Origin: Prodigiosinella confusarubida | Lineage (GTDB): Bacteria; Pseudomonadota; Gammaproteobacteria; Enterobacterales; Enterobacteriaceae | Direction: 5' to 3' | NCBI RefSeq assembly: GCF_002847015.1 | Contig: NZ_CP025085.1 | Coordinates: 4,402,001-4,466,000 of the forward strand | DNA: 64,000 nucleotides | Part shown: piece by piece, positions 52,514 through 61,684 of the stretch | Numbering within the stretch: the stretch's first letter is position 1 | Layout: each line of letters starts with the position of its first letter | Notes under the pieces: generated by a model | Databases searched by the model: none | Seen by the model: the letters and a program-made list of their open reading frames with translations, nothing else | Told to the model about the DNA's origin: nothing | Program-made: the position numbers and the translations under genes

Positions 52514-53056
52514 ATGATCTTAACGACTACGCCACGACTCATTATTCGTGCATTCAAAGACAAAGACGCATCTGCGCTTTTCGACTATCTGTCTTCGCCC
52601 CGAACACCTTGTTTTCAGGATGAGAAACTCAGTTCATTCGCAGAGGCAATAGAAGAGGTCAACAAAAGATCCCGTGATGCCAGCCAGTTTGCAGTATGCC
52701 TTAAAGAGACTGACGGGTTGATTGGCCATCTCTTTGCCGATAACAGTGAAGAGCCGGATCGGAATACCTGGTCAGTGGGCTGGCACTTTAACCAACGTTA
52801 CGAAGGCCAGGGTTATGCCACTGAATCCGTCGCGGCACTGTTTCAATATTTATTTTCTGAAAAAGAAGCCAGACGCCTTTATGCCTACGTTGAAGACTAC
52901 AATCTGGCCTCTCAGAGGCTTTGTACCCGCCTTCATATGCGTCAGGAAGGCTGTTTTAAAGAGTTTGTCTCGTTTGTGACGGAAGATTGCGAAGAAAAAT
53001 ACGACGATACCTTTGTCTATGCGCTGCTCAAAAAAGAGTGGCAGCCTATGGTATAG
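52514..53056 (+). CDS. GNAT family acetyltransferase (RimJ/RimL-like)
   Basis: 180 aa. TPRLIIRAFKDKDASALFDY start, GLIGHLFADNSEEPDRNTWS, WHFNQRYEGQGYATESVAAL (acetyl-CoA Q/RxxGxG/A loop variant) and LYAYVEDYNLASQRLCTRL. N-acetylates amino groups of a protein, antibiotic or metabolite; target not determinable. Single gene, plus strand. Confidence 0.9.
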   Translation: MILTTTPRLIIRAFKDKDASALFDYLSSPRTPCFQDEKLSSFAEAIEEVNKRSRDASQFAVCLKETDGLIGHLFADNSEEPDRNTWSVGWHFNQRYEGQGYATESVAALFQYLFSEKEARRLYAYVEDYNLASQRLCTRLHMRQEGCFKEFVSFVTEDCEEKYDDTFVYALLKKEWQPMV

Positions 53057-53506
53057 CAGCGGATGTATGACAGTTTCTCGCGCTTAGCCGACCAAGGCTC
53101 CCTGCGAAAGGGTCGGTGCCAGATATAGCGGACATCACAAATAACACAGGAGGCTTAACCAACAAGGGCAGTTCAGCCGGTTTATGAATAGCACAAGGAA
53201 ATCTCGTAAAGCACAAAGAGCCAAGACTGATATACTAAAAATGTTATCCGGTGTAGCATACATCACTGGAATTACAATTATTTCGGTGTCCAAGTCAGTA
53301 TCAATGAACAGGAAGCTTGTCGTTTTTAACCAGACTGCTGCGATCATCCGCAACTAATGGGGCAAATCCTGCAACCTTAATCGCCGTCTCGTTATACACG
53401 GCATCATACCTACTTTAAGCGTTTTTTTGCCGCTTAATTCCATAATGTTGATGTGTATTTAATACGTATTTTACATAGGTTAAGCAGTAAATTTTATCGC
53501 ATAATA
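53057..53506. other. Intergenic region before the iron-uptake operon
   Basis: No gene supported. A minus-strand frame at 53135-53353 lacks any motif. The last 150 bp are AT-rich and should carry the promoter of the ABC operon. Confidence 0.45.
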
Positions 53507-53527
53507 AATAATTTTCATTATCATTAC
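53507..53527. promoter_or_regulatory. Probable Fur box
   Basis: AATAATTTTCATTATCATTAC is close to the reverse of the 19-bp Fur consensus (GATAATGATAATCATTATC), with AATGATAATGA well conserved. It is about 45 bp upstream of an iron-type ABC operon, so iron repression is likely. Confidence 0.7.
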
Positions 53528-53569
53528 GCTTTCGTATTTAAAATTCATTCCGTTGAAGAGTAGTGTTTA

Positions 53570-54571
53570 ATGAAAAAAGTCATCTGCGTGTTAGGAATGG
53601 TGTTCGCCTCAGTCAGTTCTGCTTGGGCAACCACGTATCCGCTAACGATTGAGAATTGTGGATATAAAGAGACGTTTACCAAAGCCCCTGAACGCGTTGT
53701 CGCACTGGGACAAAATACCGTCGAAATTCTGCTGCTATTAGGGTTGCAGGATAAGTTGGTCGCCAGCGCGTTTTGGCCGACTAAAGTTCTGCCGCAACTA
53801 GCTGAACAGAATGCAAAAATCAAAACGCTGACGGTGGAAATACCGACACTTGAATCTATTCTTGCCCAAAACCCTGATTTTGTTCCCGCACAACTGCCTT
53901 TGCTGCTCGGCCCAGAAAGTAAAGTCGCCAAGCGTGAAGATCTCGCCACCGTTGGCGTAAATAGCTACATGTCTCCTGGTATGTGTGCAACCAAAAAAGA
54001 CATTGGCGATATGTACGGTAGCCGCCAAAAACTGTGGAACATGACATTTCTTTATAAAGAGATTGAAGATTTCGCTAAAATCTTCAATGTAGAAGATCGC
54101 GGCCGGGCGTTAATTGCCGATTTTAAAAAACGCGAAGCAAATCTTCGCCAGGAGTTCGGAAAAAACAAAAAAGACCTTTCGTTTGTTTTTTGGTTCTCCA
54201 GCGCTTCCCCCTCCTCTGACGCCTATGTTGGCGGCAAGAACAGTGCTTCCGGTTTTATTGCCAATGTGTTAGGCGGCCATAACGCCATCACCTCAGAGAC
54301 AGAGTGGCCAACCGTCGGTTGGGAGAGCATCATTGCCGCGAATCCCGACGTGATTGTCGTTTCAAGCCTTGACCGTAATCGCTGGGCACTCGATAACGCG
54401 GAAGAAAAAATTAAATTCCTCAAAACCGATCCTGCTGTCAGTCAGCTAGATGCGGTGAAAAAAGGTCACATAGTCGTGATGGACGGTCAGGCGATGAACC
54501 CAACTATTCGCACGATCTATGGTGCTGAACAAGTCGGCGAACAGCTCAGAAGTCTGGGACTAAATAAATGA
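53570..54571 (+). CDS. Iron/siderophore ABC transporter, substrate-binding protein
   Basis: 333 aa. Signal peptide (MKKVICVLGMVFASVSSAWA), then a class III (FecB/BtuF) fold with a long linking helix: PLTIENCGYKETFTKAPERV, VALGQNTVEILLLLGLQDKL, IPTLESILAQNPDFV, WESIIAANPDVIVVSSLD. Captures a ferric siderophore or similar chelate in the periplasm. The stop overlaps the permease start by 4 bp. Confidence 0.9.
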   Translation: MKKVICVLGMVFASVSSAWATTYPLTIENCGYKETFTKAPERVVALGQNTVEILLLLGLQDKLVASAFWPTKVLPQLAEQNAKIKTLTVEIPTLESILAQNPDFVPAQLPLLLGPESKVAKREDLATVGVNSYMSPGMCATKKDIGDMYGSRQKLWNMTFLYKEIEDFAKIFNVEDRGRALIADFKKREANLRQEFGKNKKDLSFVFWFSSASPSSDAYVGGKNSASGFIANVLGGHNAITSETEWPTVGWESIIAANPDVIVVSSLDRNRWALDNAEEKIKFLKTDPAVSQLDAVKKGHIVVMDGQAMNPTIRTIYGAEQVGEQLRSLGLNK

Positions 54572-55605
54572 CCTCTGTGGCACAGCCGATGAGACAGACG
54601 TTCCTGCTAGGCACGTCGAGTGTTCTTTCAGTAGCGCTGTTATTCCTGGTGATCGCGATTGGCGTCAGTGTGGGTGAATTGTCTATCCCGCTGCGAAGCG
54701 TGTTCTACGCCATAAGCAATAAACTCGGACTGACAGAGGTGCCCCTTAGCCGCATTTACGAAAGTGTAATTTGGGACTTTCGCCTGAGCCGAGCTCTTGT
54801 TGCGGCCTGCTGCGGTGCCGGGTTGGCGATTTGCGGTGTGGTACTGCAAAGTCTGCTGAAAAATGCACTGGCAGAACCTTATGTGCTCGGTGTTTCTGCC
54901 GGCGCTTCAACTGGTGCGGTTTCAGTGGTCGTATTGGGCATCGGAACGGGTGCCGTGTCGCTCTCTGCTGGAGCATTTGCGGGGGCATTTTCTGCCTTTG
55001 TATTTGTCGCCTTTTTGACCAATGGCGCACGCGGCGGTAATGACCGCACCATTCTGGCGGGTGTTGCTGCGTCTCAGCTCTTCAACGCTATTACCGCTTA
55101 CACCATTAGCACATCCGCTAGCGCGCAGCAGGCGCGTGACGTGATGTTCTGGTTATTGGGCAGTTTCAGCGGCGTGAGATGGCCTGAGTTTCAACTTGTT
55201 CTGGTAGTCGTGCTGGTAGGGCTTGCCGTGTGTCTTTACTATGCTCGAGCGTTGGATGCTTTTACTTTTGGCGATGATGCGGCCGCCTCTCTGGGCATTT
55301 CCGTTCCCTGGGTTCGCCTGATCCTGTTCACTACCACTGCACTGATCACCGCCACCATTGTTAGCATGGCTGGTTCCATCGGTTTTGTAGGTTTGGTCGT
55401 TCCGCATGCCATGCGCTTCTTCTTTGGGCCGTTGCATCGCACGTTGCTTATCGCCAGCGCACTGGCAGGTGCCATCTTGATGGTATTGGCCGATATAGCT
55501 TCGCGCTTATTGATCGCCCCGCAAAGTCTCCCGGTCGGCGTGGTCACCGCACTGGTTGGCGTGCCGTTCTTTGCCGTTATTATCTACCGCTCAAGGAATA
55601 AGTGA
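54568..55605 (+). CDS. FecCD-type iron ABC permease
   Basis: 345 aa with about nine to ten helices. SLLKNALAEPYVLGVSAGAS is the classical FecCD motif, and VGFVGLVVPHAMRFFFGP carries the ATPase-coupling GLVxPH. Forms the homodimeric channel. TGATG overlap with the ATPase gene. Confidence 0.93.
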   Translation: MTSVAQPMRQTFLLGTSSVLSVALLFLVIAIGVSVGELSIPLRSVFYAISNKLGLTEVPLSRIYESVIWDFRLSRALVAACCGAGLAICGVVLQSLLKNALAEPYVLGVSAGASTGAVSVVVLGIGTGAVSLSAGAFAGAFSAFVFVAFLTNGARGGNDRTILAGVAASQLFNAITAYTISTSASAQQARDVMFWLLGSFSGVRWPEFQLVLVVVLVGLAVCLYYARALDAFTFGDDAAASLGISVPWVRLILFTTTALITATIVSMAGSIGFVGLVVPHAMRFFFGPLHRTLLIASALAGAILMVLADIASRLLIAPQSLPVGVVTALVGVPFFAVIIYRSRNK

Positions 55606-56366
55606 TGAGTATCACCGCTGAAAATATTACCTGGACGGTGGGTAAAAAGACGATCGTCAACAATGTCTCGCTGAGCGTTTCGCGTGGAGAAACCGTCGGG
55701 CTGATTGGTCCTAACGGCTGTGGTAAGTCATCACTTCTGCGGATCCTCGCTGGATTACGACGCCCCCACTCGGGTACTGTCACGCTGGACGGGCAAAACA
55801 TCGCTCGGATTGCCAAAAAACAGCTGGCGCGCCGGGTGGCGTTTGTTGAGCAGCACGGCATGACGGAAGCAAATATGCGCGTTGTCGATGTGGTGAAACT
55901 GGGGAGAATTCCCCATCATTCCCCATTTTCTAACTGGAGCCCGCAAGATGACGATACTGTCACCGCCGCGCTCCAGCGCGTGGATATGCTTAGCAAAAGC
56001 GAACAGGGGTGGCTGAGTTTATCGGGTGGCGAGCGCCAGCGCGTTCACATTGCACGGGCTATTGCACAATCGCCGACGGAAATCCTCCTTGATGAGCCGA
56101 CCAACCATCTGGATATCCATCATCAGATACAGTTGATGAAACTCGTCAGCGAATTGCCAGTGACCAGCATTGTAGCTATTCATGACCTTAACCATGCCTC
56201 CATGTTCTGCGACGCGTTGATTGTGATGCAACAGGGCCAGATCGTCGCTGCGGGTAGCCCGCAGGTGATCCTCACTGAGTCACTGCTTTGGGATGTGTTC
56301 GGGGTAGAGACAAAGATCGAAATATCTCCATTCCACGGAAAAAAACATATCTACTACATCGCTTAA
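55605..56366 (+). CDS. Iron ABC transporter ATP-binding protein (FepC/FecE type)
   Basis: 253 aa from ATG 55605 (MSITAENITWTV). Walker A IGPNGCGKSSLLRIL, signature LSGGERQRVHIARAIAQ, Walker B ILLDEPTNHLD and the His switch in IVAIHDLNHASMF. Drives import by the FecCD-type permease. Complete three-gene importer with no receptor or siderophore genes nearby. Confidence 0.94.
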   Translation: MSITAENITWTVGKKTIVNNVSLSVSRGETVGLIGPNGCGKSSLLRILAGLRRPHSGTVTLDGQNIARIAKKQLARRVAFVEQHGMTEANMRVVDVVKLGRIPHHSPFSNWSPQDDDTVTAALQRVDMLSKSEQGWLSLSGGERQRVHIARAIAQSPTEILLDEPTNHLDIHHQIQLMKLVSELPVTSIVAIHDLNHASMFCDALIVMQQGQIVAAGSPQVILTESLLWDVFGVETKIEISPFHGKKHIYYIA

Positions 56367-56431
56367 GACCAGGTCATTAGCATGACTTATCAATTCTGCG
56401 GTCAGTTGCTCAGCTCTGGCCGCTTGTTTTA

Positions 56432-56731
56432 TTGGGTAGCCAATTTTTTAATATCGGTTTTCACGCCGTTGTGCCGTTTATGAACGTACTTTTATGCGGC
56501 GATATGATGCTGTCCGGCGGACTCATCGAGCTGATATTAGGTTATAGCCGGGAAGTACCGAAGGATAAGCATCTGACGGGCAAAATATTTACTCAACGTA
56601 TTGAACGTAACAACCTGACGTTACGAACCCGCATAAAGCGCCGGGCCTGTAAAACAATCGGCTTATCACGATCGATTCAGTTGCATGAAAAGGTCATCGG
56701 GGCCTTCATCGAAAAGTATATGTTCTACTAA
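56432..56731 (+). mobile_element. IS1 family transposase remnant
   Basis: The part from about 56570 encodes DKHLTGKIFTQRIERNNLTL, RTRIKRRACKTIGLSRSIQL and HEKVIGAFIEKYMFY, the C-terminal end of IS1 InsB with its catalytic Glu region (TQRIER). Upstream sequence back to about 56432 is degenerate. An old insertion scar between the ABC operon and luxI. Confidence 0.85.
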
Positions 56732-56974
56732 TTGGAGTCATTACCGAAAATTGTTAATGAAGTATTGCTTTCTTTTCCAAATTTCATCTCTGATTTTAAT
56801 TTTTTATTATTTGTTCTAAGAATAAAGAAGTGGAGTTATTTATTTCAAATGAGTCTCGTTATGAAAATAATCTTGTCATGGGTTTTAAATTTACTTGTCA
56901 CATAGGCTCTGATACAATTACTCGCCGTGCCCTATGACAACGTTGAAATATATTTTTATTATGGGAACGCTATA

Positions 56975-57679
56975 ATGATAGACTTTTTTGATTTAGATTA
57001 TGATTCATTATCCCAAAAGAGATCAGCCGAGCTATTTTCGCTTAGAAAAAAAACGTTTAAAGATCGCCTTAACTGGAGAGTGAGTTGTGAACAAAACATG
57101 GAATTTGATGTGTATGATAATAAAAACACCACGTATATCTTTGGTGTTTATGAAGGGAGTATTATTTGCAGTTTGCGGTTTATAGAAACAAGATTCCCTA
57201 ACATGATAATCGATACATTCAAACCCTATTTTACTCAGTTGCATTTACCGGAGGGTAATCATATTGAAGCCAGCCGTTTATTTATTGATAAAGAGCGCAT
57301 TAGAGCACTTCACCTGCAACAGCACCCGATCAGTTTACTTCTTTTTTTATCGATGATTAATTATGCAAGAAGTCTGGGCTATGAAGGTATTTACGCAATT
57401 GTCAGTCATCCGATGCTGATTATATTCCAACGCTCCGGTTGGCAAGTTTCTATTGTTGAAAAGGGGCTTTCAGAGAAGCATCAGAATATTTATCTGATCC
57501 ATATGCCTGTGGATGAGCATAACCAGCATCTATTGATAAAACACATCAACAAAAAATCACCCCTCTTGAATAACACATTAAACGCGTGGCCACTATCATT
57601 CTGCGTCAGGGAGAATCGGTCTGATCAGTTTCAGCTCGACCCCAAGCCTTATGGCATGTTTGGCATTGGTAACACCTAG
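56975..57679 (+). CDS. Acyl-homoserine lactone synthase (LuxI family)
   Basis: 234 aa from ATG 56975. Core residues of LuxI enzymes: LRKKTFKDRLNWRV (Arg, Phe, Trp), EFDVYDN (catalytic Asp pair), YIFGVYEGSIICSLRF, then HIEASRLFID with the conserved Glu and Arg. Makes an AHL signal from SAM and acyl-ACP. It is convergent with the LuxR gene and their 3' ends overlap by 84 bp, as in expI-expR, esaI-esaR and yenI-yenR. Longer than usual (about 210-220 aa) because of the C-terminal tail in the overlap. Confidence 0.93.
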   Translation: MIDFFDLDYDSLSQKRSAELFSLRKKTFKDRLNWRVSCEQNMEFDVYDNKNTTYIFGVYEGSIICSLRFIETRFPNMIIDTFKPYFTQLHLPEGNHIEASRLFIDKERIRALHLQQHPISLLLFLSMINYARSLGYEGIYAIVSHPMLIIFQRSGWQVSIVEKGLSEKHQNIYLIHMPVDEHNQHLLIKHINKKSPLLNNTLNAWPLSFCVRENRSDQFQLDPKPYGMFGIGNT

Positions 57680-58339
57680 TTTTTTGACAGCATTACCCAC
57701 ATGATATTTTACTGTGGTGAGTTTAATCCCCAAGATAAGGGCGATTTCTTGATAAGATTTCCCCATGCTTGCCCAGTAAAGTATTTCATTTTCACGTTTG
57801 GAAAGTATTTCTTTTTGGTTTTTTTTATTAAACTGATGGGTGTCATTGATTTCTTGATAAAGTGTTATCAGTTTTTCATGCGTTGTTAATAACAACATTT
57901 GCAGGTCATTTTTCTTGTCGACTATTATCTTTTCTATATCATCATCGCAGGATTTGTCCATGATGATAGATAGAACAACCAGGTTGTGATTGTGGTCGTG
58001 AAGTACAAAGGTATACCCATTAATGACATCATAGTTTTTAGCCATATTAAAAATCTTGGGCATTTTTAATCCTGAGCTGATCATGATATTTTCATCCCAT
58101 AAAAAGGGGGTAAAACAGCATGATGCCGTGATCAGAACGGGATCGATGAATTGAAGGTTATTTTTAGTATAAAAATCAAACCATTCCATTCTGTTGGAAA
58201 TGATGGCGAAATCATTCGGATTCTTTTTATTCATTATGGCATAAGCGTATTTGATATTGTTAAATACTTTTAAATTTTTCTCCAAATAGTTTTTTATGGA
58301 TATATTAATAGACGTATTATTAAAGAATGAATTAGACAC
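57596..58339 (-). CDS. LuxR family AHL-responsive regulator (ExpR/EsaR/YenR type)
   Basis: 247 aa from GTG 58339, which has AAGGAG 9 bp before it; an open frame to 58423 is less likely. Autoinducer domain with NRMEWFDFYTKNNLQFIDPV and FTPFLWDENIMISS; DNA-binding domain LSKRENEILYWASMGKSYQE, LGIKLTTVKYHVGNAVKKLG. In EsaR-type members the free protein binds DNA and AHL releases it; the sequence is closest to that enterobacterial branch. A palindrome at 58393 may be its own operator. Confidence 0.93.
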   Translation of the reverse strand: MSNSFFNNTSINISIKNYLEKNLKVFNNIKYAYAIMNKKNPNDFAIISNRMEWFDFYTKNNLQFIDPVLITASCCFTPFLWDENIMISSGLKMPKIFNMAKNYDVINGYTFVLHDHNHNLVVLSIIMDKSCDDDIEKIIVDKKNDLQMLLLTTHEKLITLYQEINDTHQFNKKNQKEILSKRENEILYWASMGKSYQEIALILGIKLTTVKYHVGNAVKKLGVTNAKHAIRLGVELKLIRPILPDAE

Positions 58340-58392
58340 CCAATTATCTCCTTGATAAAAACATATCGCAATCGTCATAGTATACCATAAGA

Positions 58393-58405
58393 TCCTACTG
58401 TAGGA
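58393..58405. promoter_or_regulatory. lux-box-like palindrome before the LuxR gene
   Basis: TCCTACTGTAGGA is a perfect palindrome with a 3-nt centre, 54 bp upstream of the GTG start. It partly resembles the EsaR/ExpR box core (CCTGTACTATAGTGCAGG). Autoregulation is plausible. Confidence 0.5.
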
Positions 58406-58423
58406 TAATTGTCTGACAAGCAT

Positions 58424-59119
58424 GAATGCCTATCAGAAAGTTACTCGGATATTTTATTCTGTGAAAATGAGCGTAATATACTGATTACGATTGTATCATA
58501 ATACACGATTCTGCCTAACTAACATCAATCAATAAATACCAGAGAGAAAAGAAAACTGGACAATCTGAATACGTCAGTATTCTACTTTATCAAGACTGAA
58601 TTAAATAAAATCGTTAGCGTGTTATGTTATTTCTTTCTTTTTGAAGGCCATCATTGTTTGAATGCATGTGCATTTTTATCTGGTAAATAACAACAATATA
58701 GTTTATTTATAAAACGGCAGGTATGTAGGAAGAGTCTCACTCGTTTATCACAAAGTGAGACTAAAATTGACAGATTATTGACTATTCGTAATAATGGTAA
58801 AAATTTTCCCTGGTGTTGGCCAAAATGGCACCTGATCCTTTAAACGGGATCAGTTTTTTTTCACATTCAAAACACTTTATTCTTGTGCAGAAACAATAAA
58901 GTTTTTTATCAATGAATGATAGATAGACTAAAGTACAGTCTCACACTGTACTTTATTGGTAAAAGGTCTTCATTTCATCTTCTTCTATGGATTAATAGCT
59001 CGCTAATTCAGTGTAACCACCCGGCCACAGGGGGAGACTTCCTTCTTGTCAGATACTGATCTGTCCTTGATTTAATGCCCACCTTGTTTTCAAAGCAGTC
59101 AACGAAAGCGAGGGTCCCT
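58424..59119. other. AT-rich intergenic region with hairpins
   Basis: No gene supported. Contains AGTCTCACT/AGTGAGACT (58733-58762), a terminator at 58833-58862 and a perfect 10-bp AAAGTACAGT/ACTGTACTTT hairpin (58931-58955, loop CTCAC). An sRNA gene ending at the 58862 T run is possible but I see no clear promoter. Confidence 0.4.
58833..58862 (+). terminator. Rho-independent terminator without an evident gene
   Basis: CTGATCC/GGATCAG stem with an 8-nt loop, followed by eight T. No annotated plus-strand gene ends upstream within 1 kb, so it may end an unannotated small RNA or be left from a lost gene. Confidence 0.7.
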
Positions 59120-59260
59120 ATGGCAAGACAACAATATACCCTGGAGTTCAAGCGCCGAGCCGTGACATTACTGTTCGAAAGCGACAAGTCCGTAGCCCGT
59201 ATAACACAGCAACTTGATATCAAAGAGAATACACTCCACAACTGGAAAAATGCGGTTAGT
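59120..59260 (+). mobile_element. IS3 family OrfA remnant
   Basis: MARQQYTLEFKRRAVTLLFE and SVARITQQLDIKENTLHNWK are the HTH start of an IS3-type OrfA. After HNWKN the sequence changes to unrelated DNA, possibly another IS scrap (to about 59350). Confidence 0.8.
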
Positions 59261-59378
59261 GATTTTGAACTTTTGTTTTTGCCAAGGGATACCGCGATAT
59301 CATCAGGAATGTAGTGATCTGATCCTGATTGCGGCCAAAAGTTCGATTTATTCAACAAAATCCCCTTGTCACGAGATA

Positions 59379-59684
59379 TCAAAAAAGCGTGGTTTCAAGA
59401 CTGATTTCTTCCACACGGATGATCCCTGATATGTCAAATCCTTCCATATCAGCCTTGAACTCCTCACTACGCATATATTCCTGATTCAAAGCATGGGGAT
59501 CACATCCGTCAGGAAGAGTGACAATCGCGATAACCTGACTGGCCTGATCATCTGTGCCAAGATACACGTTGTTAATAAATATACCAAATTTAGGTAGACT
59601 TATCAGATGCTTGGGCCAGTGGTGATGAAAGTAGGTCTCCGCAGTATTCTTATCTTTCAGTGTATAAATTCTGAGTTGTTTCAT
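59379..59684 (-). CDS. NIPSNAP-like dimeric alpha/beta-barrel protein
   Basis: 101 aa: MKQLRIYTLKDKNTAETYFH, HWPKHLISLPKFGIFINNVY, VIAIVTLPDGCDP. The first strand and Trp-Pro motif fit NIPSNAP family proteins (ferredoxin-like dimers). Function unknown. Flanked by IS and transporter scraps, but the gene itself looks intact. Confidence 0.7.
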   Translation of the reverse strand: MKQLRIYTLKDKNTAETYFHHHWPKHLISLPKFGIFINNVYLGTDDQASQVIAIVTLPDGCDPHALNQEYMRSEEFKADMEGFDISGIIRVEEISLETTLF

Positions 59685-59845
59685 CGTTAGCGCCTTAAAA
59701 TTATCTGTTCAGCAGGATGCCAAACCAGCATACAGATACAAAGTTAAGTTGTTTTAACAAAAAATCACACATGACAGGATGAGAATGGGCAGAATTCTCC
59801 TATTGTCCAACGCGCGAAGAATAAAAAATGTCCCAAGGTGGTGAA

Positions 59846-60004
59846 AAATCGTTCACACCAGGATCGTAGATCACCATCGCCATGCTTAGGTTGTACAGCC
59901 AGATTAACCACTGAGGTATCGATTTGCGCGATCAGTACAGCGGGGCAATGCGTGATTAATACCGCTTTTGAACTAGAGGATTTCGAAACCTGCCCTTCTA
60001 CCAA
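59846..60004 (-). pseudogene. MFS drug exporter (DHA2 type), N-terminal scrap
   Basis: VLIAQIDTSVVNLAVQP in the minus frame matches the first-helix motif of DHA2 MFS pumps (LDTSVVNLAV). The rest is unrelated, and about 440 bp (59685-60126) contain no other coding signal. Confidence 0.5.
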
Positions 60005-60126
60005 AGGGTTGATTTGATGATTCGGTATTGATGGTTATCTTTAGCATTTTCAGAAGTATCGCCCCTGCGCTTTATCAAGCCAAGCGTCAAGGACGAGACT
60101 ACATTTGCGTAGCATAAGATGCCAGG

Positions 60127-60921
60127 TTAGAGACCGCTGAACCAGTTATACCCCTGATCTTCCCAATATCCTCCCGGATAGGTGTTGCTTACCGAGATGG
60201 CGACAATATGCTTGGCATTTTTAAAGCCCAGCTTGGTGGGAAGGCGCAAACGCAGCGGAAAACCGTAGGAATCCGGCAAAGTTTTACCGCTAAAGTCCAA
60301 TGCCAGCGTGGTCTGCGGATGCAGCGCGGTGGCCATATCAATACTCGAATAGTAGCGATCGGCACAGCGAAAACCGACAAATGCGGCGTGAAGGTCTGCG
60401 CCTATGCGTTGTAAAAAGGTACTTAGCGGTACGCCACTCCACTGACCAATGGCGCTCCAGCCTTCAATGCAAATCAGTCGGGTAATCTGACTTTGTTGTG
60501 GCAGCGCTCGCAGTTTCTCCAGGGTCCAGGGTTGTTTGTCGGCAACCCGGCCAGAGACGTCCAGACGGTAGCTCGACAGATCAATCTCCGGCACATTGTC
60601 CTCTGGGTAAAAGGCATTGAATGGAAACGGATGGGTTATCTGATCGGCCGCGTAGGTCTGTGCCAACCGTCTACCCCCGAACAACCACCCCTGAACCCGA
60701 TCGTTCCAGCGGGACATAGCCCAAAGCACTTTGTCCACCTGGTCGCCGTCTTGCATATTGCAGCCGCTAAGCAGGGTCAACGCACCGAGCGTCAGGCCGG
60801 AACGCAACAGCAAACGGCGCTGCAAGCAATGCAACTGCTTTTGTTGCGCGGGTTCCAGTTGGAGTTGGATTCGTGGTGCCGCCGGATGATCATTGCTGCG
60901 GTTCTTTTCAAGCTCAGTCAT
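60127..60921 (-). CDS. MsrP/YedY-like molybdopterin oxidoreductase
   Basis: 264 aa from ATG 60921 (MTELEKNRSNDHPAAPRIQL). A twin-Arg-like RRLLLRSGLTLGALTLLSGC leader (about residues 35-54) combines Tat and lipobox features. The SUOX fold has the Mo-ligand Cys in ITRLICIEGWSAIGQWSGVP (about residue 150), FVGFRCADRYYSSIDM and RLRLPTKLGFKNAKHIVAIS. Family members reduce oxidised methionine or similar substrates in the periplasm. It overlaps the cytochrome b gene by 8 bp, its likely electron donor. Confidence 0.87.
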   Translation of the reverse strand: MTELEKNRSNDHPAAPRIQLQLEPAQQKQLHCLQRRLLLRSGLTLGALTLLSGCNMQDGDQVDKVLWAMSRWNDRVQGWLFGGRRLAQTYAADQITHPFPFNAFYPEDNVPEIDLSSYRLDVSGRVADKQPWTLEKLRALPQQSQITRLICIEGWSAIGQWSGVPLSTFLQRIGADLHAAFVGFRCADRYYSSIDMATALHPQTTLALDFSGKTLPDSYGFPLRLRLPTKLGFKNAKHIVAISVSNTYPGGYWEDQGYNWFSGL

Positions 60922-61612
60922 GATTGATTTCCTGTCGTCCACGCTTAGCGTTCGGCTTCGCGGAGCCGGTGATCATTGGCAGCAAGGTCGAGGGAACCAT
61001 TATCACCATCGCCATATGCACGATGATGAACAGCCCGATGCCGGCCATGGCGAAAAAATGGACATAACGCGCCCGATCAAACCCGCCAAACACCATTACC
61101 AAATAGGATAGCTGTACTGGTTTCCAAATCGACAAACCGGACAAAACCAGCACCAGACCACATAGCAGCACCAACAGATAAAGCGCCTTTTGCACCGTGT
61201 TATAGCGCCCAAGCCGGTGTTCTAAGCGCAGCGTCAACGCCAGTTTGATATCCACCAGCAACGAACGCGGCGTCACCGGTAAAAAATCATGGCGAAAATG
61301 GCCGCTGCACAGTCCCCATAACAGATAAAGCAGACCATTGGCTACCAAGGCCCACATTACCGCCAAATGCCAGGCAATCGCCCCGCCCAACCAGCCCCCG
61401 AGTGTCAGCGCAGGAGGGAAAGTGAAGCCAAACAGCGGAGACGCATTATAAATTTCCCACCCACTCATCAACATCGCACCGATAATGGGCACGTTTAACC
61501 AGTGCATAATCCGCACCGGCGCGCGATGAATTCGGATTTTAGGCAACTTGGCAGATTTTCCCACAAGACCTCCATAAACCAGACCTTCGTGAACAACACC
61601 TGCATACACCAC
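60914..61612 (-). CDS. Membrane cytochrome b (b561/thiosulfate-reductase type)
   Basis: 232 aa from a GTG at 61612. Four to five helices with His pairs for two hemes: RIMHWLNVPIIGAMLMSGW, AIAWHLAVMWALVANGLLYL, YLLVLLCGLVLVLSGLSIW, YVHFFAMAGIGLFIIVHMAM. Passes electrons from quinol to the molybdopterin protein. The N-terminus has an odd repeat (VVYAGVVHEGLVYGGLV) and the start is uncertain, as no ATG lies upstream in frame. Confidence 0.88.
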   Translation of the reverse strand: MVYAGVVHEGLVYGGLVGKSAKLPKIRIHRAPVRIMHWLNVPIIGAMLMSGWEIYNASPLFGFTFPPALTLGGWLGGAIAWHLAVMWALVANGLLYLLWGLCSGHFRHDFLPVTPRSLLVDIKLALTLRLEHRLGRYNTVQKALYLLVLLCGLVLVLSGLSIWKPVQLSYLVMVFGGFDRARYVHFFAMAGIGLFIIVHMAMVIMVPSTLLPMITGSAKPNAKRGRQEINHD

Positions 61613-61684
61613 GCCTCGGTGAACCAGCCGAAAAACCTGTTGGGCATCCCGGCCTGAATGGATATGGCCTCAAGTCGGATTGAA

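Noticed and set aside
53135..53353. Minus-strand 72-aa gene
   Set aside because: No motif, no ribosome site, and it lies in the leader region of the iron ABC operon.
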